Part shown: one piece after another, positions 25,781-35,651 of the stretch
Layout: each line of letters starts with the position of its first letter
Numbering within the stretch: position 1 is the stretch's first letter
NCBI RefSeq assembly: GCF_014201335.1
Contig: NZ_JACHEB010000008.1
Location: 238,551 to 302,550 of the forward strand
Reading direction: 5' to 3'
Length of the DNA stretch: 64,000 nt
From: Tunturiibacter gelidiferens
Lineage (GTDB): Bacteria; Acidobacteriota; Terriglobia; Terriglobales; Acidobacteriaceae
Translations under genes and position numbers: made by a program
The notes under the pieces: generated by a model
Told to the model about the DNA's origin: nothing
Database searches by the model: none
What the model saw: the letters and a program-made list of their open reading frames with translations, nothing else

Positions 25781-27310
25781 TCATTTGCTTTTTTTCTTCA
25801 GTACCGTGCTGGGTTTGCGGGTTTCAGTATCGCGGTCGCCGACCATATGGAGGCGCATGAAGTTCGTCGCACCAGATTTGGTTCGAGTCCCGGCAACAAT
25901 GCCGACGATCTGCCGTTGGTGAACATGTCCTTGTGTTTCGAGGATCTGTTCAGCCATGTTTACGAGCTTGTCTGTATCGCGAAAGCGAGCGCACAGGATG
26001 GGATAAGTGCCCCACAGGAGCATGCAGCGATTGATGACCTTCTCAAAGGGCGAGAGCGCGAAGATGGGAGGTTCGGGGTGATACTTGGAGAGAAGCCGAG
26101 CAGTCATACCGCTTTCGGTAAAGATAGCGATAGCGGCCACGTCGAGGTCGTCTGCCGCGTGCGACATACATTCGCAAATAGTCTCCGCGATGGAGAGGCG
26201 GACGCTGGGGTGATGGCCAAGCGCAGGACGAGGATCGAGGCGGATCTGGTGCTCGGTCTCGGTGATAATCTTTGCCATCATGGCAACGGCTTCTACGGGG
26301 TATTTGCCAGCAGCGCTCTCGGCAGAGAGCATAACGGAGTCGGTGCCGTCGTAGATGGCGTTGGCAACGTCTGACGCCTCGGCACGAGTGGGGCGCGGGT
26401 TGTCGATCATCGACTCGAGCATCTGCGTCGCTGTGATGACAGGCTTGCGGAATTCGGCGGCACGGCGAATGATGTGCTTCTGGAGAGCTGGAACCTTTTC
26501 TGGCGGAACCTCGACACCTAAGTCGCCGCGGGCGACCATGATGGCGTCTGTAACTTCGAGGATGCTATCCAGGTGTTCGATCGCCTGTGGTTTTTCAAGC
26601 TTGGCGACTACCCACGCGTCGGACTTAAGAGCGGCCAGACGATTCTTTACATGGCGGACGTCATCGGCCGTCCGAACGAAAGAGACAGCAACCGTATCTA
26701 CCCCCTGAGCGATGGCAAAGACGAGGTCCTCTTCGTCCTTTTCCGTGAGGGACGGAACGTTGACCGCGATGCCAGGAAGGTTAATTCCCTTATTTTCGCC
26801 GAGCATGCCGCCGTTGACGATCTCGCAAATAACATCAACGCCCTTGACAGATTCGACGTGGAGTTCAATAAGACCGTCGGATAGCAGGATGCGCGAACCC
26901 CGCTCGAGGTTTTCAGCGAGCGTCTTAAAGGTGGTGCCAACGAGTGCAGCATTGCCTTCGATCTCGCGCGGGGTGATGGTCAGGCGCTTGCCCGCGACCA
27001 GTTGGACGGGCTTGTGTCCCTTAAGCTTCCCCGTGCGGATCTTGGGACCCTGCAGGTCGGCTAGGATGCAGATGGGCTTGCGCTCCTCTTTAGAGATAGT
27101 GCGGACCATGCGGATGAGTTCGGCCTTTTGATCGTGGCTGCCATGGGAAAAATTGAGGCGAGCGACGTCGAGACCGGCGCGAACGAGCTCGCGGAAGACC
27201 TCAGGGGTGTTTGAAGCTGGACCAAGCGTGGCCACAATTTTGGCGCGGCGACCTCGTTCCATAGCTACAAAGGGGACAACGTCGGGCATTGAGTTCAAAG
27301 ATTTCTTCAT
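25781..27310 (-). CDS. pyk: Pyruvate kinase
   Basis: The 509-residue enzyme transfers phosphate from PEP to ADP in the last step of glycolysis. Motifs: KIVATLGPASNTPEVF and ARLNFSHGSHDQK near the N-terminus, ADLQGPKIRTGKL, VAKLEKPQAIEHLDSIL, MVARGDLGVEVPPEKVP (active-site metal and lysine region) and TATQMLESMIDNPRPTRAE. The C-terminal domain carries AIAIFTESGMTARLLS. An N-terminal extension of about 20 residues precedes the conserved start. Together with pckG, it covers both directions of the PEP node. It lies downstream of the YihY gene with a 76-base gap. Confidence 0.96.
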   Translation of the reverse strand: MKKSLNSMPDVVPFVAMERGRRAKIVATLGPASNTPEVFRELVRAGLDVARLNFSHGSHDQKAELIRMVRTISKEERKPICILADLQGPKIRTGKLKGHKPVQLVAGKRLTITPREIEGNAALVGTTFKTLAENLERGSRILLSDGLIELHVESVKGVDVICEIVNGGMLGENKGINLPGIAVNVPSLTEKDEEDLVFAIAQGVDTVAVSFVRTADDVRHVKNRLAALKSDAWVVAKLEKPQAIEHLDSILEVTDAIMVARGDLGVEVPPEKVPALQKHIIRRAAEFRKPVITATQMLESMIDNPRPTRAEASDVANAIYDGTDSVMLSAESAAGKYPVEAVAMMAKIITETEHQIRLDPRPALGHHPSVRLSIAETICECMSHAADDLDVAAIAIFTESGMTARLLSKYHPEPPIFALSPFEKVINRCMLLWGTYPILCARFRDTDKLVNMAEQILETQGHVHQRQIVGIVAGTRTKSGATNFMRLHMVGDRDTETRKPSTVLKKKSK

Positions 27311-27386
27311 GGGCTGCTTGCGGAAACTTTCTCACCATCCCAACGTTCGAATGGTATGACCAGTAGGTTTGACTTCCCTCGCAATT

Positions 27387-28277
27387 CTAACCGGGTGCAA
27401 GGGTATTTGGAGTGGGGGGCTGGGAATGAGGGTGGAAAAAGCGAGAGTGGAACTCGGCATTGAACTCGGCCCCGCAAAGAACGCAGAGCGAGATGATGTA
27501 AAGCCAGAAGAGCAGCGCAATGCCGGCGCCGAGTGATCCATAGACCTGGGAGTAGTTGGCGAAGCGCGTGACGTACCAGCCAAAGATGACCGTCGCGAGG
27601 AACCACATCGCGGTTGAGAAGAAAGCGCCGGGGAGGGTGCGCTTCCAGGACTGCTGCATGGGCGTTCCCATGTGATAGATCAAGGCTGTGATGCCGATGC
27701 TGCCTGTGAGTGCGACGCTCCAACGGATGAGAAGCGCGAAGATATAGACCGGAGTGCGGGCAGAAGGAGTAATGTGCACAGCGAGCCAGGTCGTCATGAA
27801 GTGACCAAAGACCACGAGAACGCTGGCCAGCGCAAAAGGTATTAGCGAGAGTGGAACCAACACGAGAGCACGAAGGCGGCGCTGCCAAAAAGTCCAACAA
27901 TTGACAGGAAGGTCATTGGCGCGGCGGAGCCCCTCCATAATTGTGGCGAGAACACTTGAGGCTCCTGTGAGGCTGACCAGGAACGCGACGCTGAGAGCGT
28001 GAGTCGAACGGGCGGTTTCCGGCGAAGAGACGAAGTAGCTCTGAAGCAGTGGGCTGACGTCTGGCGGGAGGATGCGATCGAAAAAGATGGAGAACTGGTA
28101 ACGCAGCGGGGCGGTATCAGGAACCATACTGATCATCGCGGCGGCGACAATCAGCGCCGGGAAGAGCGTGACGATCGCGGAGTAGGCGGTGGACTGGGCG
28201 AGGTTGAGACTATCGTGCCTTATCGCACGGAGCAAAGTTCCATGTAGGATCCCGGGAAAACCTAGGAGTTTTCTCAT
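27387..28277 (-). CDS. YihY/virulence factor BrkB family membrane protein
   Basis: The 296-residue protein shows six likely transmembrane helices and the family features: NLAQSTAYSAIVTLFPALIVAAAM near the N-terminus, SATG-like spacing, and YGSLGAGIALLFWLYIISLCVLCGAEFNAE near the C-terminus. YihY/UPF0761 proteins were once called ribonuclease BN and are now regarded as membrane proteins of unknown function. The last residues are His/Pro-rich. It is 30 bases downstream of the thioredoxin-like gene on the same strand. Confidence 0.9.
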   Translation of the reverse strand: MRKLLGFPGILHGTLLRAIRHDSLNLAQSTAYSAIVTLFPALIVAAAMISMVPDTAPLRYQFSIFFDRILPPDVSPLLQSYFVSSPETARSTHALSVAFLVSLTGASSVLATIMEGLRRANDLPVNCWTFWQRRLRALVLVPLSLIPFALASVLVVFGHFMTTWLAVHITPSARTPVYIFALLIRWSVALTGSIGITALIYHMGTPMQQSWKRTLPGAFFSTAMWFLATVIFGWYVTRFANYSQVYGSLGAGIALLFWLYIISLCVLCGAEFNAEFHSRFFHPHSQPPTPNTLAPG

Positions 28278-28307
28278 GGAAGCAGGCCGGAGGATGAAGG
28301 ATGCAGG

Positions 28308-28796
28308 CTACGCCTTCCACCGATTAAGGAAGGCAGTGACAGCCTCAACACTGGTGTGTTCGAACTCCTTCTCGTGTTCGGCGTAGAGGAGGTTGCCGTG
28401 GGCGTCGATGACAGCGAGAGAAGGAATGCCATGGGCGATGGGAACATGATACTTCTTTGCCACGTCCACGTTGTGGTCGACATGCCCGGTATCGATATGC
28501 ACAACAAGGAAGTGTTTCGCGAGGAGCTCTGTATTGGGGCTCTGCCGATAGTAGTAGTCGAGAACCTGGCAGTCACCGCACCAGTTTGCGCCGAAGTCGA
28601 GGATAATGCGCTTGTGTTCGCGGCGAGCGGTGACCATTGCGGCCGCAATATCGGCGCTGGCGTTCGCGGTCTCTGGATAGAGGTTCCTGTTAACCATGAA
28701 GACGGATTGTGCAGTAGCTGGAGCAAGAGAGGTGACGGTGAGCGACAACAGTACTGTTGCAATCGTAAGAAGGATATTGTTGAGTTTCGTATTCAT
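28308..28796 (-). CDS. Secreted thioredoxin-fold protein with CGDC motif
   Basis: The 162-residue product has an N-terminal signal peptide (LLTIATVLLSLTVTSLAPATAQ) and a thioredoxin-like domain with IILDFGANWCGDCQVLD, where the active-site CxxC is CGDC at 73-76. It also has VPIAHGIPSLAVIDAHG with the cis-Pro region. This variant is common in periplasmic DUF255/thioredoxin_7-like proteins and suggests disulfide reductase or isomerase activity in the periplasm. It is upstream of the YihY gene and probably cotranscribed. No DsbB/DsbD partner is visible. Confidence 0.85.
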   Translation of the reverse strand: MNTKLNNILLTIATVLLSLTVTSLAPATAQSVFMVNRNLYPETANASADIAAAMVTARREHKRIILDFGANWCGDCQVLDYYYRQSPNTELLAKHFLVVHIDTGHVDHNVDVAKKYHVPIAHGIPSLAVIDAHGNLLYAEHEKEFEHTSVEAVTAFLNRWKA

Positions 28797-28925
28797 GAGA
28801 CAACCTGTTCGAGTTTCGTGGAAAGTGGCATATGGCTGTGCGATGAAGCGTCGCAGCGCTATTCACGATGATGCACGAAGATTGCAGCGTGACGCAAAAC
28901 TACGGGTTAGAAAGACCAAGATGGG

Positions 28926-30077
28926 TCACTTTCCGCCGTAGTACCCGTGACGGGTCTGAATAACCAGACCTTTCTGACGTAAATCCACTGCAACCTGATG
29001 GTAGCCGTTGGACGCCGCATCCTGAGTAGGGGTGTAGCCGAGGCGGTATTGAGCTCGAAGCTCTTCAGCTATCTGATTGTAAATCTGGGCGACATCCTGA
29101 TTTTTCTTTATCTCAAATAGGCGTCCGCCGGTCTCCTGTGCCATGCGTTCTAGGATCTTCTTACCATCAACGTGACTCTGGCTCGGATAATTGCCTCCAT
29201 TACCCCCACCATTTCCTCCCCCTGGATATCCCCCGCGGCCACCTGGGTAGCCGCCGCCAGGATATCCGCCTCCAGGAAAACCACCCCCAGGATAACCGCC
29301 ATGTCCGCGCTGTGAATTGTTGTTCTGTGGATGGAACTCCTCGCCTTTGAAGTAAATGGCATAGATGATGGTATCGGCTCGCTGGGCAGCTTCGATGGAG
29401 CGGACGAGATTCTCCTTACTGTTTCGATCGACGCCATCGGAAAGAATGACAAGCGCTTTACGGCCGGTCTGCTTGCTCATTAGCTCGTCTGAGGCAAGAA
29501 AAAGAGCGTCATAAAGAACGGTCCCTCCGCGAGCACGACTCCGGGTGTCGGTATCGTCGTCGGCTGAGGATGCACCGGGGCTGTCGATTTCTTTGAGCGC
29601 CTTCTGGAGGAGCGGACGTGAGGTGGTCAAATCCTGCAACAACTCGGTTTGACGCGCAAATTGGATAACGAAGGCCTGATCCTTCGGATTGGTCAGCATC
29701 TGATCGAGGAAGGTACTGCTGGCCGTACGCTCTTCGTCGAGGACACTTCGCTGCGATTGGCTCGTGTCCACCATCAGACCCAAGGTAAGCGGGAGGTTCG
29801 TATCCTTATCGAAGTAGCGGATGGTCTGAGGTTTGCCGTCCACCTGAAGGGTAAAGTCGTCCTTCGTAAGATTCTGGATGAGTGCTCCTTTCTTATCGCG
29901 GACGACGACCGGGAGATTGACCAGGCGGGCGTCGACGGCGATCGTCGGCACCGTGGTGGAGGGCGATCCATCTGGCGGAGCTGTTTTTTGCTGTTGGCTG
30001 TGGCCTGGAACGCAGAGGCTAGCCATGAATAGGACAACGACCACTAGAACGGGCCGGAGCAATTGGCAGGTGATCAT
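28926..30077 (-). CDS. Secreted VWFA-domain protein with GYPGG repeats
   Basis: The 383-residue protein has a signal peptide, then a short beta domain (VDARLVNLPVVVRDKKGALI) and a VWFA domain with a MIDAS-like site: GLMVDTSQSQRS, the Thr region in GGTVLYDALF, and VILSDGVDR. This is the VWFA-related arrangement expanded in Acidobacteriota. Within the domain, about residues 258-298, is an insert of GYPGGG-type repeats that breaks the usual fold between strand and helix. The C-terminus (AQYRLGYTPTQ, VAVDLRQKGLVIQTRHGYYG) is conserved in the family. It probably binds protein partners outside the cytoplasmic membrane. Confidence 0.85.
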   Translation of the reverse strand: MITCQLLRPVLVVVVLFMASLCVPGHSQQQKTAPPDGSPSTTVPTIAVDARLVNLPVVVRDKKGALIQNLTKDDFTLQVDGKPQTIRYFDKDTNLPLTLGLMVDTSQSQRSVLDEERTASSTFLDQMLTNPKDQAFVIQFARQTELLQDLTTSRPLLQKALKEIDSPGASSADDDTDTRSRARGGTVLYDALFLASDELMSKQTGRKALVILSDGVDRNSKENLVRSIEAAQRADTIIYAIYFKGEEFHPQNNNSQRGHGGYPGGGFPGGGYPGGGYPGGRGGYPGGGNGGGNGGNYPSQSHVDGKKILERMAQETGGRLFEIKKNQDVAQIYNQIAEELRAQYRLGYTPTQDAASNGYHQVAVDLRQKGLVIQTRHGYYGGK

Positions 30078-30419
30078 GTGAGTTTAGACGGTTCCGGATT
30101 GTTCGGGTTTCAATCCGACGGTGGTTTGCCTAGACGTTTCTGCTGACGAGAAATCTCCGGCTTGCTACTATCGAGTCATCGTTTCAACCTGATCTTCTGT
30201 TTCCGGTTTTCGGATTCTAGTGAGGTGCTGCCAGAAGGTAGGTTCTGCACTCGTGAGGTCATTATGTGTCATCGACTTCTGCTGCCATTACAAATCACCG
30301 GCGAACCTTTAGGATCAACAGTCGCGATTTCTGAAGAAGCAGGGCGAAGGATAGTATGGGGTCCTCCGTGCATGAACCTGTCAGACAACCCCCTTGCAGT
30401 ATGCTGAGATTGTTGGGAG
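30078..30419. other. Divergent 342-base intergenic region with an inverted repeat
   Basis: It separates the VWFA gene (minus) from the GGDEF gene (plus). CGGATTG (30095-30101) is mirrored by CAATCCG (30111-30117), a seven-base inverted repeat 18 bases before the VWFA start. No other structure was found and promoters could not be assigned. Confidence 0.4.
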
Positions 30420-31988
30420 ATGCAGAACGAGAGTGCGATGGACATAGTCAAAAGCGTTGGCGAAGCGTCGCTCGATGTGGAGCTGAATAATTGTGCTGCC
30501 GCTGAGATTCATAATGCTCAAACAGAGTCCAAGCCTCTTCAATGGGGACACCTGACTGCGACATTCATCGTTCTGCTGCTGTTTTCCTGGCTGGGAATCG
30601 TGCTTTCGCGACAATCGGACGGAGTTGCGACGATCTGGTTCACCAATGGACTTTTGTTTGCGCTAGTGGTGGCGCGGCCGAAAAGCACCTGGGTTCCTTA
30701 TTTTATTGTGGGCTTCCTGGCCGATACCTTGGCCGATGTGATTTATGGTGACCCGCTGCGGCTGTCAATCGGCGTCGCGGTCGCCAACTCCGTGGAAGTG
30801 ATCACTTCGTCTCTACTGTTGACGCGGTGGTTCGGCAGTCCTCTGCAGCTAACCAAACGCCTTCCGTTGCTGGGTTTTCTTGGAATCGCGGTGGTGGGGG
30901 CGACAGCGCTGACCAGTGCACTGGGAGCTTCGTGGACTCTACTCTTTGTGAACGCGGGACCCTGGTGGATGCTGTTTCGCACTTGGTATCTCGGGGATGT
31001 ACTGGGTATGGCCATTATTGCGCCATTGGTCTTCATTCTGCAGCGGCCAGGCTTTTTCACAATGCTGCAAAGTCAGCAACTACCCAGGACACTATTATTA
31101 CTGATGGTGCCGGCAGCCGCGACAGCACTGGTGTTCAGCCACAGCAAGGACCCGCTAATCTTCTTTATCTTTCCCGCACTGTTGCTCGTAACGTTCAGAT
31201 TGGGCTTTCCTGGCACTGTCCTCGCCGTATTTGTGATCGCGTTGATCTCGATCTGGTTCACAGTTACCGGACACGGTCCATTGATGCTGATTACCGGGAC
31301 AAATCTGCTCCACAAGATCGTGATTGAACAGATCTTCCTCGCGGTAGCACTTTTCACCTTCTTCCCGGTTGCGGCCCTGCTCGAGGAACGAAAAGCACTC
31401 GAAATATCGCTGCAGAAGAGCGAACTGCGATATCGCGAGTTGGCTAACGCGGATGCATTGACGGGATTAGCGAACCGCCGAGCTTTCGATGAAAGGTTGG
31501 AGGAGGCGTGGAATCGGGCGACACGCAACGAGCAATCGTTGGCGCTACTGCTGATCGACGTGGATCTTTTCAAAGCCTATAACGACCTCTACGGACACGT
31601 CGGTGGAGATGAGTGTCTGCGCTGCATCGCGAAAGTGATTGCGAGCGCACTACAGGGTAGAGCTGAAATTGCCGCGAGGTTTGGAGGCGAAGAGTTCGCC
31701 GTCATCCTTCCAAACACGACGATGGAGACCGCGGTGCAGGTCGCCGAAGACGTCCGGCACGCGGTTGCTGGAATGAAGGTGCCTCACTCGGGAAATCAAC
31801 TTGGAATCCAAACAATCAGCGTAGGAGTGGCGGCAGGAGTACCAAACCGGAACTCCGCGGCGATATCTTTGCTCACAGCCTCCGATCACGCGTTGTATCG
31901 CGCGAAGTATTTGGGACGCAACCGAGTGGAGTCTGCAGCCGCCGTAATAACTCGAAACGAGATGTCCACTGCGGATTCAACGGCTTGA
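30420..31988 (+). CDS. MASE1-domain diguanylate cyclase
   Basis: The 522-residue protein has eight or so N-terminal transmembrane helices in the MASE1 pattern (AGVATIWFTNGLLFALV-like segment VATIWFTNGLLFALVVARP, about residues 62-80). A C-terminal GGDEF domain follows, with LTGLANRRAFDERLEEAW, a DVDLFKAYNDLYGH substrate region and the active-site motif RFGGEEF. The variant GGEEF is catalytically competent in characterised enzymes, so it should make cyclic di-GMP in response to a signal sensed by the membrane part. Alternative start ATG at 30438. A second cyclic di-GMP protein lies 1.3 kb downstream. Confidence 0.92.
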   Translation: MQNESAMDIVKSVGEASLDVELNNCAAAEIHNAQTESKPLQWGHLTATFIVLLLFSWLGIVLSRQSDGVATIWFTNGLLFALVVARPKSTWVPYFIVGFLADTLADVIYGDPLRLSIGVAVANSVEVITSSLLLTRWFGSPLQLTKRLPLLGFLGIAVVGATALTSALGASWTLLFVNAGPWWMLFRTWYLGDVLGMAIIAPLVFILQRPGFFTMLQSQQLPRTLLLLMVPAAATALVFSHSKDPLIFFIFPALLLVTFRLGFPGTVLAVFVIALISIWFTVTGHGPLMLITGTNLLHKIVIEQIFLAVALFTFFPVAALLEERKALEISLQKSELRYRELANADALTGLANRRAFDERLEEAWNRATRNEQSLALLLIDVDLFKAYNDLYGHVGGDECLRCIAKVIASALQGRAEIAARFGGEEFAVILPNTTMETAVQVAEDVRHAVAGMKVPHSGNQLGIQTISVGVAAGVPNRNSAAISLLTASDHALYRAKYLGRNRVESAAAVITRNEMSTADSTA

Positions 31989-32036
31989 AGTTTAGGACTG
32001 CCACCACGCATGAGAAGCATGTATCTTAACGGGACG

Positions 32037-33002
32037 ATGAAACAACTTCTTTGGCTATCACTTGGTTGTTTCTGTGGATGCCTTGGAGTAGGGTGCGCCT
32101 CGACCTCGGCTACGGCTGCTACGTCAGCGCACTCCGTGGCCGTAGAACCGGCAACCGCAACGAAGCCTCCCAAAGGCTTCGCAAAGGCTGTGGCGCTATG
32201 GCCAAACGGAGCACCCGGTGCTTTAGGTGACGGGGAGGGAGATATCCCTAAAATCTATGTGTATCCGGCGCCGGGGTCCGGCGTACATTCCGCCGTCATC
32301 GTGATCCCAGGGGGCGGTTACTTCCACCTGGCGATCGAAAAGGAAGGGGGCGAGGAGGCGCGCTGGCTGAATGCGCACGGCGTGACTGCTTTTGTGTTGG
32401 AGTATCGACTCGGCCCAAGATACCACTTTCCTTCCCCAATGTTGGATGGGGCACGGGCGATGCGCTATGTTCGCAGCCACGCGGCAGAACTGGGAGTAGC
32501 AAGAGACAAGATTGGGCTGTGGGGTTTCTCGGCAGGTGGTCATTTGGCGAGCTATCTGGCGACCGTGAATGACAACGGTACTTCGGGCGCTGAGGATCCA
32601 ATCGATAGAGTTAGCGACCGACCCGACTTCGCCATTGTGTCCTACGGGCGATACACGATGGACGACTCGATACCCAGGAAAACGAATATGGAAGGGCTGT
32701 TGGGTGACCATCCTACGAAGGCGATGCTGGACTCCATCTCGGTGGTGAAGCGAGTGACGAAAAACACCTCTCCGTGCTTCATCTTCTCGACTACAGCCGA
32801 CCAGACGGTAAATCCGATGAATGCAACGGCGTTCTACGACGCACTCAAACAGGCAGACGTGCCCGTGGAGCTGCACATCTTCGAGCTTGGGCAACACGGA
32901 ACCGGAATGGCGCAAGGGATCAAGGGAATGTCCGAAATAGCCATCTATCCCACCCTGGTCGCAAACTGGATGGAAATGCATGGCTGGATGTCGCAGGAGT
33001 AA
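32037..33002 (+). CDS. Lipoprotein alpha/beta hydrolase (BD-FAE/esterase-like)
   Basis: From ATG 32037 the product is 321 residues with a lipoprotein-type signal (LLWLSLGCFCGCLGVGC), then an alpha/beta hydrolase: VIVIPGGGYFHLA (oxyanion HGGG-like), GLWGFSAGGHLASYL with nucleophile Ser, an Asp in STTADQTVNP, and His in ELGQHGTGM. The layout matches the feruloyl-esterase/acetylxylan-esterase-like group used in plant polysaccharide deacylation. The gene lies between two cyclic di-GMP genes but a functional link is not shown. The frame is open upstream to 32010 without conserved features. Confidence 0.85.
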   Translation: MKQLLWLSLGCFCGCLGVGCASTSATAATSAHSVAVEPATATKPPKGFAKAVALWPNGAPGALGDGEGDIPKIYVYPAPGSGVHSAVIVIPGGGYFHLAIEKEGGEEARWLNAHGVTAFVLEYRLGPRYHFPSPMLDGARAMRYVRSHAAELGVARDKIGLWGFSAGGHLASYLATVNDNGTSGAEDPIDRVSDRPDFAIVSYGRYTMDDSIPRKTNMEGLLGDHPTKAMLDSISVVKRVTKNTSPCFIFSTTADQTVNPMNATAFYDALKQADVPVELHIFELGQHGTGMAQGIKGMSEIAIYPTLVANWMEMHGWMSQE

Positions 33003-33246
33003 TATGCCGTGGAGATCTTCCAAGCAAGATGGACTCGAAATAATTGATCCTGGGCTGCAAGGAACAAATAGACTGCACTTGGCGTCGCTGCAGAATGCCG
33101 CGGAATAAGGAGTCGAAACAAGCGTTCCAGGAGATATCCGGACACTACATATTTTATTGCGAAAGAGTGGCTTCGTTTGTTTACGCTGGCAGACGGTAGG
33201 AAAACACGATGCTGGCACTATTCTGGCTTGTATTTCGAGGTATTTC

Positions 33247-35613
33247 TTGAAGGCTTCTGCGCTCGACTCCCAGCGATCCTGGGTTTGGAAGACAATTCTC
33301 TCAGCGGTGGCGGTTACGCTGACGGTGACGCAACTCTGGCGAGTCGATCATGGAGCTGCGGTTGGGAAGTTGAGCACCATTATCATCATGATATCGGGCA
33401 CTGCGATTGCAGTGTGGGCCCTGTGGCGCGAATATAGCCGCGTGGGGAAGATGAGAGGGATTGAACAGGCGCATTCGCAGTTTTTGGCAGCGGCTGAGAC
33501 CAGCCTTGATGCCTTTGGGCTCTTTGAATCTGTGCGAGATGAAGCGGGCAGGATTTCGGACTTCCGCGTGTTGTACGTCAACGCCAACGTCGAACGACTG
33601 GTGGGACAATCACGATCCGAACTCCTCGGAAAGACGCTCTGCACGGTGACCCCAATGAAGGCTTCGGGTTCGATGTTTGGCCGGTTTTGCAGGGTTGTCG
33701 AGACGGGCGAGTCTTTGAATGACGAGTTCCCGGTAAGCAATGCGAATATCAAGGCGTCCTGGTTGCAAATCCAGGTCGTCAAGCTCGGTGATGGGCTTGC
33801 CATTACCGTTAGTGATATTAGCGAAGCCAAGGAGACCCAAGAGCGATACGAGCACCTTGCGGAGTTCACTGACTCCGTTTTTCAGAACGCTCCCTTCAGC
33901 ATCGTCACAACCGATACGCGGGGAATGATTACAGCAATGAACAGCGAGGCGGAAAAGCTGACAGGCTATCGCTGTGAGGAACTAGCCGGAAAGGCCTCGC
34001 TAACGATCCTCCACGATGAGCGAGAGCTTTTGGGCAGGGCCGTCGCTATAGACTCCGCCGCGACATTAGAAGAACACGGGTTCGAAGTTCTGACGGCGGG
34101 CGCAGCCGCGGGAGAGACGGAGGAGCAAGAGTGGACGCTGATTAGACGTGATGGGACGAGAACTCCAATCAATCTTGCCGTGAGAGCAGTGAACACCCCA
34201 ACTGGTCACGTGAGCGGCTTTGTGAGCATCGCGTTCGATATTACTGATCGCCGTCAAATGATGGAGTATGTCACACACCTGGCCACGCATGACCAATTGA
34301 CAGGGTTGACAGGGCGAGCGCTGCTGCAGGACAAGACGGTCCAGACGGTAGAGCTGGCACGACGCTACGGAACAAAGGTTGCGGTCTTTCTGATCGATTT
34401 GGATCACTTCAAACGCATCAACGACTCCTTGGGACATACTGCGGGAGACCAGATCTTGATCGAGGCCGCGCAGAGATTGAGCCGCTCGGTACGCAGCACG
34501 GATGTGGTGGCACGGGTAGGTGGAGACGAGTTTGTGGTGGTGATGCCGGACATCACCAACGTGGACGACGTTGAGCAGTGTGCGGCCAATCTGGTAGCCA
34601 GGTTGGCGCCAGAGATCTCAATCGAAGGGCACTTGGTGCACGTAACGGCAAGTGTCGGTGTTTGCATTTACCCGGACTTCGCAAGCGACGCCAAGCACCT
34701 GCTCAAGCGAGCAGATTCAGCGATGTATGCGGCGAAAGACAATGGGAGAAACCAGTTCCAGATCTTCAGCGAGAGCATGCTGAAAGAGACGGCGGAACGT
34801 CTCACGATGGAGCACGCGTTGCGCCACGCTTTGGGAAACAAAGAGCTCAGCATGCACTACCAGCCCCAGATCTCGTTGACGACTGGAAGAGTGACCGGCA
34901 TGGAAGCTTTACTGCGCTGGACTCATTCCAGACTGGGGAGCATCTCGCCGTCGCAATTTATTCCGTTGGCAGAAGAAACCGGACTGATCGTTCCCATCGG
35001 GGAATGGGCCTTCATGACAGCGTGCTGCGAGGGTAAAGCCTTGCGAGATGAGCTTGATATGGATCTGACGGTTTCAATCAATCTGTCACCACGACAGTTT
35101 CAACAGAAGAATCTAGTTCATGTGGTTGAACATTCGCTCTCGAAGAGCGGCTTGTCCCCTGACAAACTGCAGATCGAGATCACAGAAAATATGTTGATGG
35201 TGAACTCCGAGCATGTTCTGGACAAGCTGCAGAGAATGCGGGAGTTGGGAGTCCGTATCTCGATTGACGACTTCGGCACTGGCTTCTGCAGCTTCTCGTA
35301 TCTGCTGGAATATCAGGTCGATCGATTGAAGATCGATCAGAGCTTCGTGAAGAAGGCAGGAACCGATGCAAACGCTGCGGCGGTAGTTCGAACTATCATC
35401 GCAATGTCTCACGGACTCAACATCAAGGTCGTGGCAGAAGGCGTCGAGACTGACGAACAGATGCGGTTTCTGTTGCGCAGGAAGTGCGACGAAGCGCAGG
35501 GGAATTTTATTGCGAAGCCAGTGCCGCAGGCAGAGTTCTGTGAGGTAGTTCGTCGTTACGCAAACAGCCCTTCTTCTCCAGAGTCGGAGCCGGTGTCTGG
35601 GTTGGTTCGGTAA
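33247..35613 (+). CDS. PAS-GGDEF-EAL cyclic di-GMP signalling protein
   Basis: About 788 residues from a TTG at 33247, chosen because GAGG lies six bases upstream and the first helix follows directly; the frame is open to 33157. Two transmembrane helices come first. They are followed by two PAS regions (one containing SLDAFGLFESVRDEAGR, the next FTDSVFQNAPFSIVTTDTRG), GGDEF (DLDHFKRINDSLGH, VGGDEF) and EAL (MEALLRW, FGTGFCSFSYL, IDQSFVKKAG, VVAEGVE). Both the cyclase and phosphodiesterase signatures look intact, so either or both activities are possible. Cytoplasmic after the second helix. Confidence 0.93.
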   Translation: MKASALDSQRSWVWKTILSAVAVTLTVTQLWRVDHGAAVGKLSTIIIMISGTAIAVWALWREYSRVGKMRGIEQAHSQFLAAAETSLDAFGLFESVRDEAGRISDFRVLYVNANVERLVGQSRSELLGKTLCTVTPMKASGSMFGRFCRVVETGESLNDEFPVSNANIKASWLQIQVVKLGDGLAITVSDISEAKETQERYEHLAEFTDSVFQNAPFSIVTTDTRGMITAMNSEAEKLTGYRCEELAGKASLTILHDERELLGRAVAIDSAATLEEHGFEVLTAGAAAGETEEQEWTLIRRDGTRTPINLAVRAVNTPTGHVSGFVSIAFDITDRRQMMEYVTHLATHDQLTGLTGRALLQDKTVQTVELARRYGTKVAVFLIDLDHFKRINDSLGHTAGDQILIEAAQRLSRSVRSTDVVARVGGDEFVVVMPDITNVDDVEQCAANLVARLAPEISIEGHLVHVTASVGVCIYPDFASDAKHLLKRADSAMYAAKDNGRNQFQIFSESMLKETAERLTMEHALRHALGNKELSMHYQPQISLTTGRVTGMEALLRWTHSRLGSISPSQFIPLAEETGLIVPIGEWAFMTACCEGKALRDELDMDLTVSINLSPRQFQQKNLVHVVEHSLSKSGLSPDKLQIEITENMLMVNSEHVLDKLQRMRELGVRISIDDFGTGFCSFSYLLEYQVDRLKIDQSFVKKAGTDANAAAVVRTIIAMSHGLNIKVVAEGVETDEQMRFLLRRKCDEAQGNFIAKPVPQAEFCEVVRRYANSPSSPESEPVSGLVR

Positions 35614-35651
35614 TCGCTATTGCTAAATGTTCGAGATCTTGGCTGTGATCG

